Shown piece by piece: positions 52,760 to 63,953 of a stretch of DNA of 64,000 nt (position 1 is the stretch's first letter; every line of letters begins with the position of its first letter). The position numbers were made by a program, and so were the translations under genes. This stretch comes from Prostheceraeus crozeri (lineage: Eukaryota > Platyhelminthes > Polycladida > Euryleptidae): NCBI GenBank assembly GCA_907163375.1, contig CAJQUW010011065.1, positions 496,001-560,000 on the forward strand. Direction: 5' to 3'. Below the pieces are notes generated by a model, which was not told the origin of the DNA, searched no databases, and was given only the letters and a program-made list of their open reading frames with translations.

Positions 52760-53536
52760 TGAAAAAATTCCTAAGTGTGAGAGCTCCAGTGTGGTGAAAA
52801 TTTTGAAAAATTTAAAACTTCCGAATTTCGACCTGGGACCTTTACCAAAACATTTTTCATCAAATTTCACGGACCCCCCCCCTCCCCCCTCCCCCCCCTC
52901 GTTCAGAGGAATTTGATGAAAAATGTTTTGGTGACGGTGCCAGGTCGAAATTCCACACTTTGGAAAATTTTCAAAATTTTACCCATACAAAGCCACTCTG
53001 ACACTTAGGATTTTTTCAGGTGAGCGAGCTCCGACCTAAAATCTTGTAACAGCTCTAACTTTTGAACGGCTGGTCCGATTGACTCGCAACAAAAAATGTC
53101 GTGGAGCAGTTTTTTCTCCTCTTTCAAACGAGTAGCCTTAAGACAAAATCCGTTCACTAGAACCAAAGTTAGAAGATTGCTGTCGGGGGGGGGGGGGGGT
53201 CAGTGAAATTTGATGAAAAATGTTTTGGTGAAGGTCCCAGGTCGAAATTCCACACTTTGGAAAATTTTCAAAATTTTACCCATACAAAGCCACTCTGACA
53301 CTTAGGATTTTTTCAGGTGAGCTACGACAGTCCACCCTCCCAACCTGGCCGGCACACCACGCCAACCTAGACACCACATCACCGCGCGCTATACGACGGT
53401 CGGCCAGAGGGGGGGGGGACGTCAGAACCAAAGCACCACGGCGGCCGACCACGACACTCTGCCGTTCCAGAGGGGGGGGGACGTCAGCGACGGCGGCCAT
53501 CTTGCGCGGTCCAGAAGTGGAGTTTTACTTACTACT
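52760..53536 (-). repeat. Right terminal inverted repeat of Polinton 1
   Basis: The outer 630 bases are the inverted match of the left terminus. The inner side holds one more copy of the CCTAAGTGTGAGAG unit in the opposite direction, so two unit copies face each other across a run of Cs (about 52876-52902). The end is GTTTTACTTACTACT followed by the target duplication. Confidence 0.9.
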
Positions 53537-53542
53537 CCAGAG
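53537..53542. repeat. Polinton target site duplication, right (CCAGAG)
   Basis: Exact match of 30513-30518. Confidence 0.9.
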
Positions 53543-53838
53543 AATTGCTTAAGTTACGGCATATTTGATTTGAGATCTTTAATACAAGATTTTCTTTTGG
53601 TCGTACTTAAGAAATAGCTTCCGAAAAACTGGGTACTTTCTCATTTATTTTTTGAAGTTAGAAAAAAGTTGCATCAATATTAATGACGTTGTAGCCACGC
53701 TGAAACCCCGAAACCCCCTGAAATCATGTTTCCATGATGGACGCACCTATGCTGGGTATATATTTTGAAATCAACATGAGTTAATTAACAGGTTTACACC
53801 GGCGACGACGATGAACTTATAGTTGACGTCGAGCACTA

Positions 53839-55199
53839 CACTGTAAACCGTTGACGGACAATTGACAGTTATCTTACAAAATCTATTTTGTCGGTCATTA
53901 TTAGTTCTTGTGAGATGATTGCCACTGAACACCTACAATATCTGACAAAAAGCGACAAAATGTATAGCAATTCTCATACGATGATGAAAGTCATCCCAGT
54001 AGCCATTTATAATAGAATATAATGCTTACTAACTTACTAATTTAAATTAAGTTAAAGTATTCCTAATGAGGACTGATGGCGTTCTTCAATCCGCAAGTAT
54101 ACAAAGGCAATGCTACTGTAACCATTGGATTAATCAGTTCTTAAAAGAACTCAATGTAGCTTTCTCGTGGCAACGAATTAAAATTGATCAACTTTGTCCC
54201 AATATCTGGTAAAAATGGAAATCTTAAGACTTGTACTAATACCATAGATTCCAAACACTGCCATATACACGTTCAAAACAGACGTCTAATATACTGTACC
54301 GACTACAGATGCTGATAGTGGAAATAGAATAAGACAATGGTCACCATAGGTTAAGGAAATTAAAAATGGATATTATAAAACAACAGGAAACCGATGAATA
54401 GAAATTGGAAAAGTGGAGGTAAAATATGGAAATACAACGATGCTACTACACCGATTACAAGTGAACTATGTCTGACACTACACAAAGTGGATAATGGTAA
54501 TAGTGGATAAGTGGAAAGTGGATAATGGAGGTAAACAATAGAACTACAATGACATTCTACTACACCGAAAGCAATGAAACTATGCACACTATGCCTAAGA
54601 CTACACATGGAAAATACTATTTCTTCACTTGAATTTGTTATCGCCAGTTTCTTCATCCGTCTATAGTACTTCATGTAATTCCACATTTCTTCATTTGAAT
54701 TACAATACATCGACCACTACTTCAGCTACCGATTAAGGGATATAAAGCATAATACTGCAGTCCGTCAATCATCAGCAGGTACTCGTCTAGTTGTGTTTCG
54801 ACCCCTAACCTGAACACTCAAACCCAGACGAGCGGGGTCCCACACATAGTGGCTGACAAAATACTGAATAGGTAATGATATGACTTGAAAGACAATGAAT
54901 TATAGCTTAAATTTCATCAAAAATGTAGGTAGTTAATTAAATTATGTCAAAATAAATCATGGTTTTGCAAACAATAATACACATAATACAGATTGCCCAA
55001 AAGTCAAGCAATCACTAATCGAAACAATCAATCAATATTCAACAGTTTTTGTTTAATTAATTTGCATACAAAGCATTTGTTTCGATGTCGGTGGAGAACC
55101 TACAAATTCGTCGGATATCACAGGATATTGGAGGTGACAATCATCGGTTGATTTTGTCAGTAATTTTGTAGGATAATTGTCGGTCTACGGTTTACAGTG
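53839..55199. mobile_element. Non-autonomous DNA transposon with CACTGTAAACC ends
   Basis: The termini CACTGTAAACCGT and ACGGTTTACAGTG are exact inverses. The similarity continues inward for some 60 more bases with mismatches (GACNGACAATT, TACAAAAT). TA flanks both ends; the flanks also happen to be mirror images (ACTA, TAGT), so the duplication is not certain. CACTG ends suggest the CMC (CACTA/Mirage/Chapaev) group. The interior has a short tandem array of GTGGATAATGG-like units (about 54480-54540) and no transposase frame. Confidence 0.6.
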
Positions 55200-55201
55200 T
55201 A

Positions 55202-56436
55202 GTCCTCATCCCATCGACTGATGGCAGGGTCCAATTGTCCTGGGTCGTATTTCTCTGCTTCCACGTTTTCCATAAATTGTGGATAGCGTGTAAGCAGAGA
55301 AATAATTTAAAAAGATTCTAAATTAAGCACTTTAAAATCTTTGGAACTCTGCAGCATGCGCATCCACGTTTCCTCATTCTAACTCTGTTTTCTGACACTT
55401 CTTTAGTTAAGTTGAGGGCACGATTAGCGCCCAGAAAATCCAGTCCTTGTCCATAGGTTTCATGATTCATTCAAATGCCACTAAATGCATGTAAACATGC
55501 ACCATAGAGAGTCACTGGCATAAACGGTCTGCCTAATCTGTCTAATTTTGAAGAGGATGGATCATAGAGAAGAATTAATCGCAGAATATGAATTTGAAAT
55601 TCAAAAGTATTACAGGGCCATGTTTTGTACAAAGATATACGTGGTGATTCTTGTTGCTTCGGAATCTGAACGGTAAGCAATTTTAAAGGAGCTGTCTGCT
55701 CCTCAAGGCGATGACATCATGATGCACCAAGTCGAGCAATAGTTTACAATTTCAGAATGGACGTACGGGTGTTATGGATCGAAAGTCGACCGGGAAGCCA
55801 ACTGAACTTGGTGATGATCATCAAAAGAAATTGCGCAAAATAAAAGTCGCCGTATCACCAAGAAAGAGTTGGCAAAGTAGATATAGCCTACAGTTGAATG
55901 ATTTTGTGTGAGAAATCTTTATCACAATGTTCACGTATCCGACGAATCATTCAACATTTTCATGTGTCTTGCTTTGTGGGCTGGACCCAACAGGTCTTCT
56001 ATATCGTAATTAATTTAAAATCTAGGTTGATGATGATTAATCGCATTTATCACACAAGCCTAATTATATCACAATTAATTTTATCTGTGCTATTTATACT
56101 ATTAGAGCTAATATTTGTAAGTCTCCATTCGGCTCTGCAGCAAAGGAGACTTGTAGAATTATTCCACTTCAGACGTCCTTGAGACACCTGGAACTATCAT
56201 TATAAGTCATTCAAAATTATTGAACGTGTGTTACTAATGTGAAAATGATCAGCATTGATATGTCATGCATTTTAAGTGCTGAGATGGGTAGGCTGCGTGA
56301 TACTTTGTAATTCAGCATCGAAGTTGATTGTGTGATATGATGTCAGTTCTGATTGCTTCTAGTGAATGTTAAAAATCTTCAGAATTCCCATATAAGCGCT
56401 ATGGGAGCTGTGAGAATGGCCTCAATACCCATACCC
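55202..56436. other. Host spacer between transposons, no gene recognised
   Basis: Frames at 55471-55680 and 55898-56182 have no recognisable motif. No other feature is supported. Confidence 0.5.
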
Positions 56437-57602
56437 CACTGTAAAAAAATAATTTATGCGGTTTTTTTTACTGCTGTGTTTTCTACTGACACTACACTGC
56501 ATGTACATGTATGTATGCTAGACCTTAGTGTGACTATAACTTGTAATTTCTTGCAACTTTTTCGATTTTCATTCATGATGACAAATAAACACCTTACTTC
56601 TACTTCTACTTCTAAATCGCTGGATACGAAAATTACATACAAACACATACCAAGTTTACATACAATTTGAAACCAACATTTGATACGAGATTCTGGTATA
56701 TATAAAGAAATCTGGTATGTTTTTCATACGAATGGCCATTTACTTTCGTATGTGATTGGTATGTAAACGATACGAACTATGCTAATTGTGATTGGCTTTT
56801 TTACGTTGAAATACGAATTCTTGGTATGTTTTATATACGATACCCGATGCAAATTGGTATGTGTTTCGTATGTCTTTCGTATGAATAGCTTTATGTCATA
56901 TGGCAAAAAATATGTTATACTACATACTACTTACAAATAACTTTTTTCCAGTAATACCAGCCGTGAATATTTCTTTGTGAAAGTGTGGTATTTAACTAGA
57001 TTAGATTTGTTGTGGAATTAAAGCCGCATGTCATCTTTGCAACTTGTCTTATAGCATTCACAAGACTCATAATTAGCTCATTTTCTTGAACTAAATTGAT
57101 AAACATCATTTCAATAAAGCGATAACTTTTCAGCAACCATGTTGACTTATATATCTCAAACATAACTATTTTTGCGTTCATGAATTATAATGTGTCTTTA
57201 TTTTGGATTGATAATATGCGTAGTTCCAAAATTACATAATGCATAATTGTTGATGGTCAAATACTTATTTATTATTTAAAAAATGCCTTGGACTTACATG
57301 TATTAAAATCGAATTCAGTATTGTTAGTTTGACTATAAAATGTCATTATCTCACTACTTACAAAGCAGTAGTAGCATTAGTGTGATCTTTATTGACAAAA
57401 AGCCTTAAATCAACATACTTTGGACATGATTGATGCTTTCTTTTAACATTGTGCTGGTATGGCTTTAGTATGTAAAGCATACCACACTTGAAATAACATG
57501 CGAAAAGCATACAAATATATACCAAGATCATACAGAAATATACCAAAAAAATATTTTGGTATGCATTGTTCGTATGTGATTGGTATTGAGCGATTTACAG
57601 TG
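56437..57602. mobile_element. Second CACTGTAAA-ended non-autonomous transposon
   Basis: Ends CACTGTAAA (56437) and TTTACAGTG (57602) are inverses, flanked by ACCC on each side as a possible 4-bp duplication. Both subterminal regions are filled with many copies of GGTATGT or CATACC, often as GTATGTNNTTCGTATG palindromes (about 56640-56900 and 57460-57590). Dense subterminal repeats in both directions are a hallmark of CACTA-type elements. No transposase frame. Confidence 0.55.
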
Positions 57603-57821
57603 ACCCCATAACCGTGGGTATCCCCACAGAATCCGCACACCCACGGCAACCCTGCCTACCATTCATGCATTCCATCTATGCTATGTGGAAATTCAATAAT
57701 GTCTAATGACATAAGCTGACCAAATGATGTCTGACGATCAAAGCCTTAACCAACCGGTACAGAGACGTCAGTCACGCTCCCATCCCCAACTGGCCGGTTT
57801 TTAATAAGCCGGACACTGACC

Positions 57822-59236
57822 AGTAGTAAGTAAAACTCCACTTCTGGATAGCGCAAGATGGCCGCCATCGCTGACGTCCCCCCCTCTGGAACGGCAGAGT
57901 GTCGTGGTCGGCCGCCGTGGTGCTTTGAGTCTGACGTCCCCCCCCCTCTGGAACGACAGAGTGTCGTGGTGTGCCGGCCAAGTGCGTCCGCCAGGTTCGC
58001 TGACGTCCCCCCCCTCTGGCCGGCCGTCGTAGCGCGCGGTGATGTGCTGTCCAGGTTGGCGTGGTGTGCCGGCCAGGTTGGGAGGGTGGACTGTCGTAGC
58101 TCGCCTGAAAAAGTCCTTAGTGTCAGAGTGGCTTTGTGTGGGTAAAATTTTGAAAATTTTCCAAAGTGTGGCATTTCGACCTGGGACCTTCACCAAAACA
58201 TTTTTCATCAAATTTCACTGACCTCCCCCCTTCTCGGGAGAGCTAGCTTCGATCTTGGCTTCTAGTGGACGGATTTTGTCGTGCAATAGCTCGTTTGAAA
58301 GCTAAGAGTGAGACAAATTCAGTGAAAGAAACGGCTTGTCCATATCTGTCTTCGTTCAAAAGTTAGAGCTGTTACAAGATTTTTGGTCGGAGCTCACCTG
58401 AAAAAATCCTAAGTGTCAGAGTGGCTTTGTATGGGTAAAATTTTGAAAATTTTCCAAAGTGTGTTATTTCGACCTGGGACCTTCACCAAAACATTTTTCA
58501 TCAAATTTCACTGACCCCCCCCCCCCCCGACAGCAATCTTCTAACTTTGGTTCTAGTGAACAGATTTTGTCTTACAGCTACTCGTTTGAAAGAGGAGAAA
58601 AAACTGCTCGACGCCATTTTTGCCGCGAGTCAATCGGACCAGCCGTTCAAAAGTTAGAGCTGTTACAAGATTTTAGGTCGGAGCTCACCTGAAAAAATCC
58701 TAAGTGTCAGAGTGACTTTGTATGGACAAAATTTTGAAAATTTTCCAAAGTGTGGCATTTCGACCTGGGACCTTCACCAAGACATTTTTCATCAAATTTC
58801 ACTGACCTCCCCCCCCTCGGGAGAGCTAGCTTCGATCTTGGCTTCTAGTGGACGGATTTTGTCGTGCAATAGCTCGTTTGAAAGCTAAGAGTGAGACAAA
58901 TTCAGTGAAAGAAACGGCTTGTCCATATCTGTCTTCGTTTAGGTGTGAGACGCCATTTAAGATTTTGGGTCGGAGCTCACCTGAAAAAATCCTAAGTGTC
59001 AGAGTGGCTTTGTATGGGTAAAATTTTGAAAATTTTCCAAAGTGTGTCATTTCGACCTGGGACCTTCACCAAAACATTTTTCATCAAATTTCTCTGAACG
59101 AGGGGGGAGGGGGGGTCTGTGAAATCTGATAAAAAATGTTTTGGTAAAGGTCCCAGGTCGAAATTCGAAAGTTTTAAATTTTTCAAAATTTTCACCACAC
59201 TGGAGCTCTCACACTTAGGAATTTTTTCACTTGTGG
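57822..59236 (+). repeat. Terminal repeat array of Polinton 2
   Basis: GC-rich outer segment with C-tracts, then four direct copies of the 295-bp-type unit (CCTAAGTGTCAGAGTG at about 58109, 58406, 58698 and 58992, the first with one base changed), and one inverted copy at about 59100-59235. Sequence differs from both ends of element 1 by several percent, whereas those two ends are nearly identical to each other. Confidence 0.88.
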
Positions 59237-59400
59237 CATGTTACATGGACATGTGCTAACGCACCAACTTCCCGTGGTCATATCAGAATGGTTTAGGTGT
59301 CATATGATAAAGAATGATGAGACGAATCGTTTGCAACAAACCGCATGTCGCTACAATGAATACTTTCGGAGATAGAGCCATTTTAAGTTTTCTTCCGAGC

Positions 59401-59409
59401 ATATATAAA
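59401..59409 (+). promoter_or_regulatory. TATA box of the coiled-coil gene, element 2
   Basis: ATATATAAA before CCCCCGACAACG, about 40 bases before the donor of the 5' UTR intron (59451-60012). Matches the element 1 position. Confidence 0.6.
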
Positions 59410-60031
59410 CCCCCGACAACGTAAGTCTGATCACTTCATCGAAAGACGAGGTAAGCGACGGTCGTCGCTCTGAGCTCCCGATATCGGGTGTTTCAAAGGA
59501 CTCTATCTTTTGAAGTAGGCAAGCTATCTTCTTACTTCAAAGTTTGTATGATAGAGTTTGATAGTGTCTTTACTACTGATAAATTTTTTAAAAGTAGTAT
59601 GAGTAGTAAAATGCGGAATTTTTTAAAAATTCTTAATTTTCAGTTTTTTCAAAGTTTTAACATGTAGACTAAGGTTTTCAAGTATACTGAGTTCAAATCT
59701 GCTATCAGATTTGAAATTTAACTAAGTCTAAGGCAGCTTTGAGGGGTTAGATCCCAGCTACTGATCACTACCTTTGACTCGGCGTTCCTGTTACCACTTC
59801 GGGGCAGTGACAATGATGTCTTCAGCTGTAAAGAGCGGGTATCGGGGAAGATCTCTCACTTCCCTAGTGATCAGTACAAGGCCTTCGGGATGTCGACGGG
59901 ATCGAGTGCCACTCACTACACTCAAATCTATCATTCCGCACTAAGTGTAATGCTTTAGGAATATGACTATACTACATGATTCCAAACTTATACAAATTTC
60001 ATTATCTTACAGTTAACAAGAAATCTCAGGC

Positions 60032-61209
60032 ATGGCAAATGACAAGAATAGAAAATATCATATCAAAATGTGTGTGTGCGGTCGAATGAATCGCAGTGCG
60101 GACGCCAAGGCGCATGTCAAGAAGGCGGGCACCGACCACATGATTATCCTGAATAGGGTTGCGTGTGTGAAGTGTAGAGTGTTGAAGGGTGATGAGGATG
60201 AGGCGCGTTTCTACAGAGTGCATGCTGACTTTAGTGGAGGTTTGGTGAGTGACTTGAGATTCACGCAGTTGATTGTGGGAGAGAGGGAGCGAATGTTGGC
60301 GATAGAGCGAGAGGGTAAGGTTGAGAATGTTGTTGAGAATGTTGTTGAGAATGATGAGTTGGCGAGAGCAGTTGCGTCGTTGGAGGCTGAGATTGGGCGA
60401 AAGAGAGTGCTTGAGAGTGATGATGAGGATGATGTGGATTTAGATAGGGAGCGTGTGAGGAAGCGTGTGAGGAAGTTGAGCTCTTCGTCGTCGGAGGTGT
60501 CAAACATTGTCATCACCGACCCCCCGAAGAGCTCATCTTCCCCAAAAGTGAAGGGTGGTGGGATACGTAAGCAGTCGGCGAGGTGATTGAAGGATGAAGA
60601 GAAGAGGCATGTGTCGCAGCAGATGGCGCATGATTTGTTGGTGAATAAGTATGAGAGTTTGAAGAAAGTGAAGGATAAAGTTGTGAAGGAGTTGGATGAG
60701 TTGAAAAAGAAGGAACTGAAGTCGAAGGAGGTAGCGGATGAAAACATTAGAATGAGGCGTAGTGTGACTGATTTGAAGAATAAGACGCGAGAGTTGGAAG
60801 AGAAGAATGATGAGTGTGAGAAGAGGGCGAGTGCTGCAGAGAGAAGAATGAGAGATGCAGAAGCGAAGTTTGAGGAGATGATGAAGAGATGAGTGTGTTG
60901 AGAGCGAGGAATGTTGAGTTGGAGAGGACTGTGGCTCGGCGGGGTGATGAGAGGCAGGCGTATGAGAAGTTGGAGCGCATGAGGGATGAGTGGAATCGTG
61001 TGAATGAGGATCGTTTGTTTGAATTTCACATCCCTATTCGGGATAATCATTTGGACGGCGAAGTACTCGTAAATCAAAGTCTCGACGAGTCCATAATATG
61101 TTATAACGGCCATCCGACGAAAAAATGTCTCCATGCCAGCCTCAGAATGCGCGGTCATTTACACAAATTCTCTATTCGGAAGCGCGCGAGACTGCCAAAG
61201 GATGGCTAA
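60032..61209 (+). pseudogene. Coiled-coil protein gene of Polinton 2 (broken copy)
   Basis: Counterpart of 50810-51988 with the same start (MANDKNRKYHIKMCVCG), zinc-ligand region, acidic stretch, coiled coil and C-terminal domain ending LPKDG. It reads in pieces with about two breaks. A 5' UTR intron and an intron just past the stop (donor at 61214, acceptor ending 61273) have the same boundaries as in element 1. Confidence 0.75.
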
Positions 61210-61309
61210 CTTGGTAAGTGAAAAGTAAATAAGATAGTATATCCTATTCTAATGCATATCATTTTCATTGCAGATCTTTGCCCGCCTTCACCACCCCATC
61301 AATTCACAC

Positions 61310-61450
61310 CCCGAGAACGAACCATCGGCTCTCTTAAGGGCCACCTAGGGGCAAGACATGATAGAACCTCCACGCGGTTTGCCCTGGGCAGTCTTCGGAC
61401 TGGCGAATACTATCATTAAGTTGAATCTGCTATCAGTCAACTTGAACGTT
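61310..61450 (+). repeat. 141-bp structured repeat, element 2 copy 1
   Basis: Follows the 3' intron of the coiled-coil gene and sits 18 bases before the TATA box of the 88-aa gene. Same sequence as the element 1 copies apart from a few substitutions. Confidence 0.85.
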
Positions 61451-61467
61451 GCGTCGCGTTAGAGGGG

Positions 61468-61475
61468 TATATAAA
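61468..61475 (+). promoter_or_regulatory. TATA box of the 88-aa gene, element 2
   Basis: TATATAAA inside GGGGTATATAAACC, 39 bases before the ATG at 61507. Confidence 0.65.
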
Positions 61476-61506
61476 CCACTGCCTCTCATTTCATTTCATT
61501 TCAATC

Positions 61507-61773
61507 ATGCAGACGCCGAACAGTCAAGTCAGATCTCCTCGCGGACCGCAATTAAGGCCGCGAAATTTATTTGAGGAGTTTGTCAGGCTAGAGGAGCAAG
61601 ACAGAGTTTACAATAATCTTGCTCGGATTGGCAATCCGATGACAGCAACTGTTGTCAATCCAACGGAATGGCGCTACATTCCACTTTTTAGCCATGTACC
61701 AGTTAGTGTGGAAGTCGACACTGCTACCAAAGAGAGAGTCAAAGACTCTCTCAGCAGAATTGGTAGGGTGTAA
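61507..61773 (+). CDS. 88-aa accessory protein, element 2
   Basis: Same length as the product at 50247-50513, with the MQTPNSQV start, LFEEFVRLEEQDRVYNNL helix and TEWRYIPLFSHVPVSVEVD region. Few residues differ. Looks whole. Function unknown. Confidence 0.6.
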   Translation: MQTPNSQVRSPRGPQLRPRNLFEEFVRLEEQDRVYNNLARIGNPMTATVVNPTEWRYIPLFSHVPVSVEVDTATKERVKDSLSRIGRV

Positions 61774-61785
61774 GATGACGTTACT

Positions 61786-61926
61786 CCCGAGAACGAACCA
61801 ACGGCTCTCTTAAGGGCCACCATGGGGCAAGATTTGATAGAACCTCCTCGCGGTTTGCCCTGGGCAGTCTTCGGACTGGCGAATACTATCATTATGTTGA
61901 ATCTGCTATCAGTCAACTTGAACGTT
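61786..61926 (+). repeat. 141-bp structured repeat, element 2 copy 2
   Basis: Begins 13 bases after the stop of the 88-aa gene. It carries the most substitutions of the six copies; one falls in the distal hairpin and one beside the ATGATAG helix. GCAGTCGATTGCTATCCCT follows immediately. Confidence 0.85.
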
Positions 61927-61990
61927 ATGCAGTCGATTGCTATCCCTGAAGCATTCTGATTCGCTGTTGAGCAATTCATTGTTGAAAACC

Positions 61991-61999
61991 TTATATAAG
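61991..61999 (+). promoter_or_regulatory. TATA box of the 84-aa gene, element 2
   Basis: TTATATAAG, about 42 bases before the ATG at 62040. Confidence 0.55.
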
Positions 62000-62039
62000 C
62001 CAGAAGATTGTAGCGCTTCTCATTCAATTTCAAGTCACG

Positions 62040-62294
62040 ATGGAAGCGACATCTGCCAACAGCATTCCCGTCTTCATCGATGAAGACAACGCCATTCCCG
62101 ACTTCGTCATCCTCGACGAGTGGGATGAAGAGGATGATAAGAAGAGGAAGATCGAGAAGATCGTTTGGACGGATGGGGTGTGGACTCCGAATACCACTCG
62201 CATCCGAAAGGTGCCAGATGCACCACCACGGCTTAGGCGGCACAGGGTTTATGACAACCTAACTGTCATACCCATTGACTATTCCAGCCAATAG
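62040..62294 (+). CDS. 84-aa acidic accessory protein, element 2
   Basis: Same length and design as 49726-49980: MEATSANSIPVF start, LDEWDEEDDKK acidic stretch, PIDYSSQ end. About eight substitutions between the copies and no length change. Looks whole. Function unknown. Confidence 0.6.
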   Translation: MEATSANSIPVFIDEDNAIPDFVILDEWDEEDDKKRKIEKIVWTDGVWTPNTTRIRKVPDAPPRLRRHRVYDNLTVIPIDYSSQ

Positions 62295-62311
62295 TCAACT
62301 TAAATTCACAC

Positions 62312-62452
62312 CCCGAGAACGAACCATCGGCTCTCTTAAGGGCCACCATGGGGCAAGACATGATAGAACCTCCACGCGGTTTGCCCTGGGCAGTCTTCGG
62401 ACTGGCGAATACTATCATTAAGTTGAATCTGCTATCAGTCAACTTGAACGTT
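62312..62452 (+). repeat. 141-bp structured repeat, element 2 copy 3
   Basis: Begins shortly after the stop of the 84-aa gene, in the same relation as copy 1 of element 1. No TATA box or clear gene follows it directly. Confidence 0.85.
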
Positions 62453-62792
62453 GCAAATGAAGTTCGGTGTAATACTTCCTTTCGACGGGCGTTCCTGTAA
62501 AGGGCGGCGGTGAAACCCATAGCTATGTATACCGCAAGGGACATTCGGCAATGGTCAATCTTGTTTAACCTCTCTGCGTCATGTTTGCAAGTGATTGTCT
62601 CTGTCTCAACGTAGTATGCATTCGCGTCAGGGCGACATTTAGCCAACTGTCGAAGGTTGCCTAAAACTTTCCATTGCATACGTTATGAGAACCATGAGTT
62701 CTACCTGTCTCTATCAATGAGACGAATTGATGAATGGAATGAAATGGGAGGACACTCACGCGCCACACGCAACATAACACACTTCTCTCTCT

Positions 62793-63204
62793 TCCGTAGT
62801 CTAACAAGCTCTTTACACATGGATCGCAGTCGATTGCTATCCCTGTATCAGAAGTGTAAGCTGTCTTAATTTTATTTGACACTATTTCATCTACCATCAT
62901 CGTCCATATGAAATGTTTTAAAATTTACAAGTTAGACTAAGCGTGCTACTATTTCCAAATGAAAAAGTATACATGGTTAAATCATCCACTTAAGCCCATC
63001 CGTATTCTAACAAGCTCTTTACACATGGATCGCAGTCGATTGCTATCCCTGTATCAGAAGTGTAAGCTATCTTAATTTTATTTAACACTATTTCATCTAC
63101 CATCATCGTCCATATGAAATGTTTTAAGATTTACAAGTTAGACTAAGCGTGCTACTATTTCCAAATGAAAAAGTATACATGGTTAAATCATCCACTGAAG
63201 CCCC
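62793..63204. repeat. 205-bp tandem duplication, element 2
   Basis: Inverted counterpart of 48812-49221; both elements carry two unit copies. Confidence 0.8.
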
Positions 63205-63253
63205 ATTCATTTAAGTCAGTATGAAGGCAAAGATAATACGAAATAAAAATTTA

Positions 63254-63696
63254 TTATGGCATGTATTTCAAAAGGTCTTCATCATCAATATCGTCCCAGA
63301 GTCTGGCTTCACATAGATAACAAAAACAGTTCACTTGCTTTAATCGTTCTTCCACTGCGAGCCTCACTTTGTCAATATACTCCCACTCCGCCATAGTTCG
63401 TGGCTGGGAGTTAGGGGTGTACCACTCCCATAATTGGTGGAGGAATTTGCTGCTGGTGATCTCCATCACATCGTCAGTATCGTACTGGAGATACTTCCAC
63501 CTCACGCCTGTTAAGTCGGGACACTCCTTCTCACATACACTCTCTTCGTTGTCCGCTGGTAATGACAACTTTCTGATATTGTCCAGTCGGTACACCTTCT
63601 CTACCTTCCCCTTCGTTGGAGCGTTTGGTGCAACGAGCGCCTTTGGTGTTGAGGAGAAGAGAATTTTGTGTTTGGTGTTGTCGGAGGGCTTGTCAT
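63254..63696 (-). CDS. 131-aa-type acidic accessory protein, element 2
   Basis: Counterpart of 48366-48761. The readable part (63254-63595) covers the domain with CEKECPDLTGVRW, LHQLWEWYTP, CFCYLC and the acidic DDIDDEDLL end, nearly identical to element 1. The upstream part aligns less evenly with element 1, so this copy may not be whole. Function unknown. Confidence 0.5.
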
Positions 63697-63953
63697 GTTG
63701 ACTGTGAATAATAACTTTGAAATGTTTTCTAATTCTTAAGTATCAACAAGCAACCAATCAGAATGAACAGCCAATGAATGATGAATACGAAAGTATATAT
63801 GTAAAGTGACATTCGTGTCATTTCACTCTGTCTTTGTGACATATAAGTGAAGTGTTCTCTGACGAATTCTATATTTGAGGCGTACAAGTAAACTGCTCTC
63901 TCGTGAAGTCTCTATCTTGTTGAAGTATCAACCTTAAACACGATTTCGTTGAA
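63697..63953. promoter_or_regulatory. Divergent promoter of Polinton 2 (accessory gene and polymerase)
   Basis: Inverted counterpart of 48109-48365 with the same CATATAAG box (near 63840) before the polymerase start and TATATAC toward the accessory gene. Confidence 0.5.

Larger units (their letters stand above)
30519..53536. mobile_element. Polinton/Maverick element 1, 23.0 kb, both ends present
   Basis: It is bounded by inverted termini starting AGTAGTAAGTAAAACTCC and by 6-bp target duplications. It carries the diagnostic gene set: protein-primed DNA polymerase B, retroviral-type integrase with chromodomain, FtsK/HerA-type packaging ATPase, adenain-like protease and double-jelly-roll major capsid protein. 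The two termini are identical over the outer 230 bases apart from the copy number of a 22-bp subrepeat and C-tract length, so the insertion is recent. It is a fossil: roughly half a dozen breaks spread over a few genes, while the main replication and capsid genes read whole. In addition it encodes a TBP-like protein not usually listed for Polintons. Confidence 0.95.
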
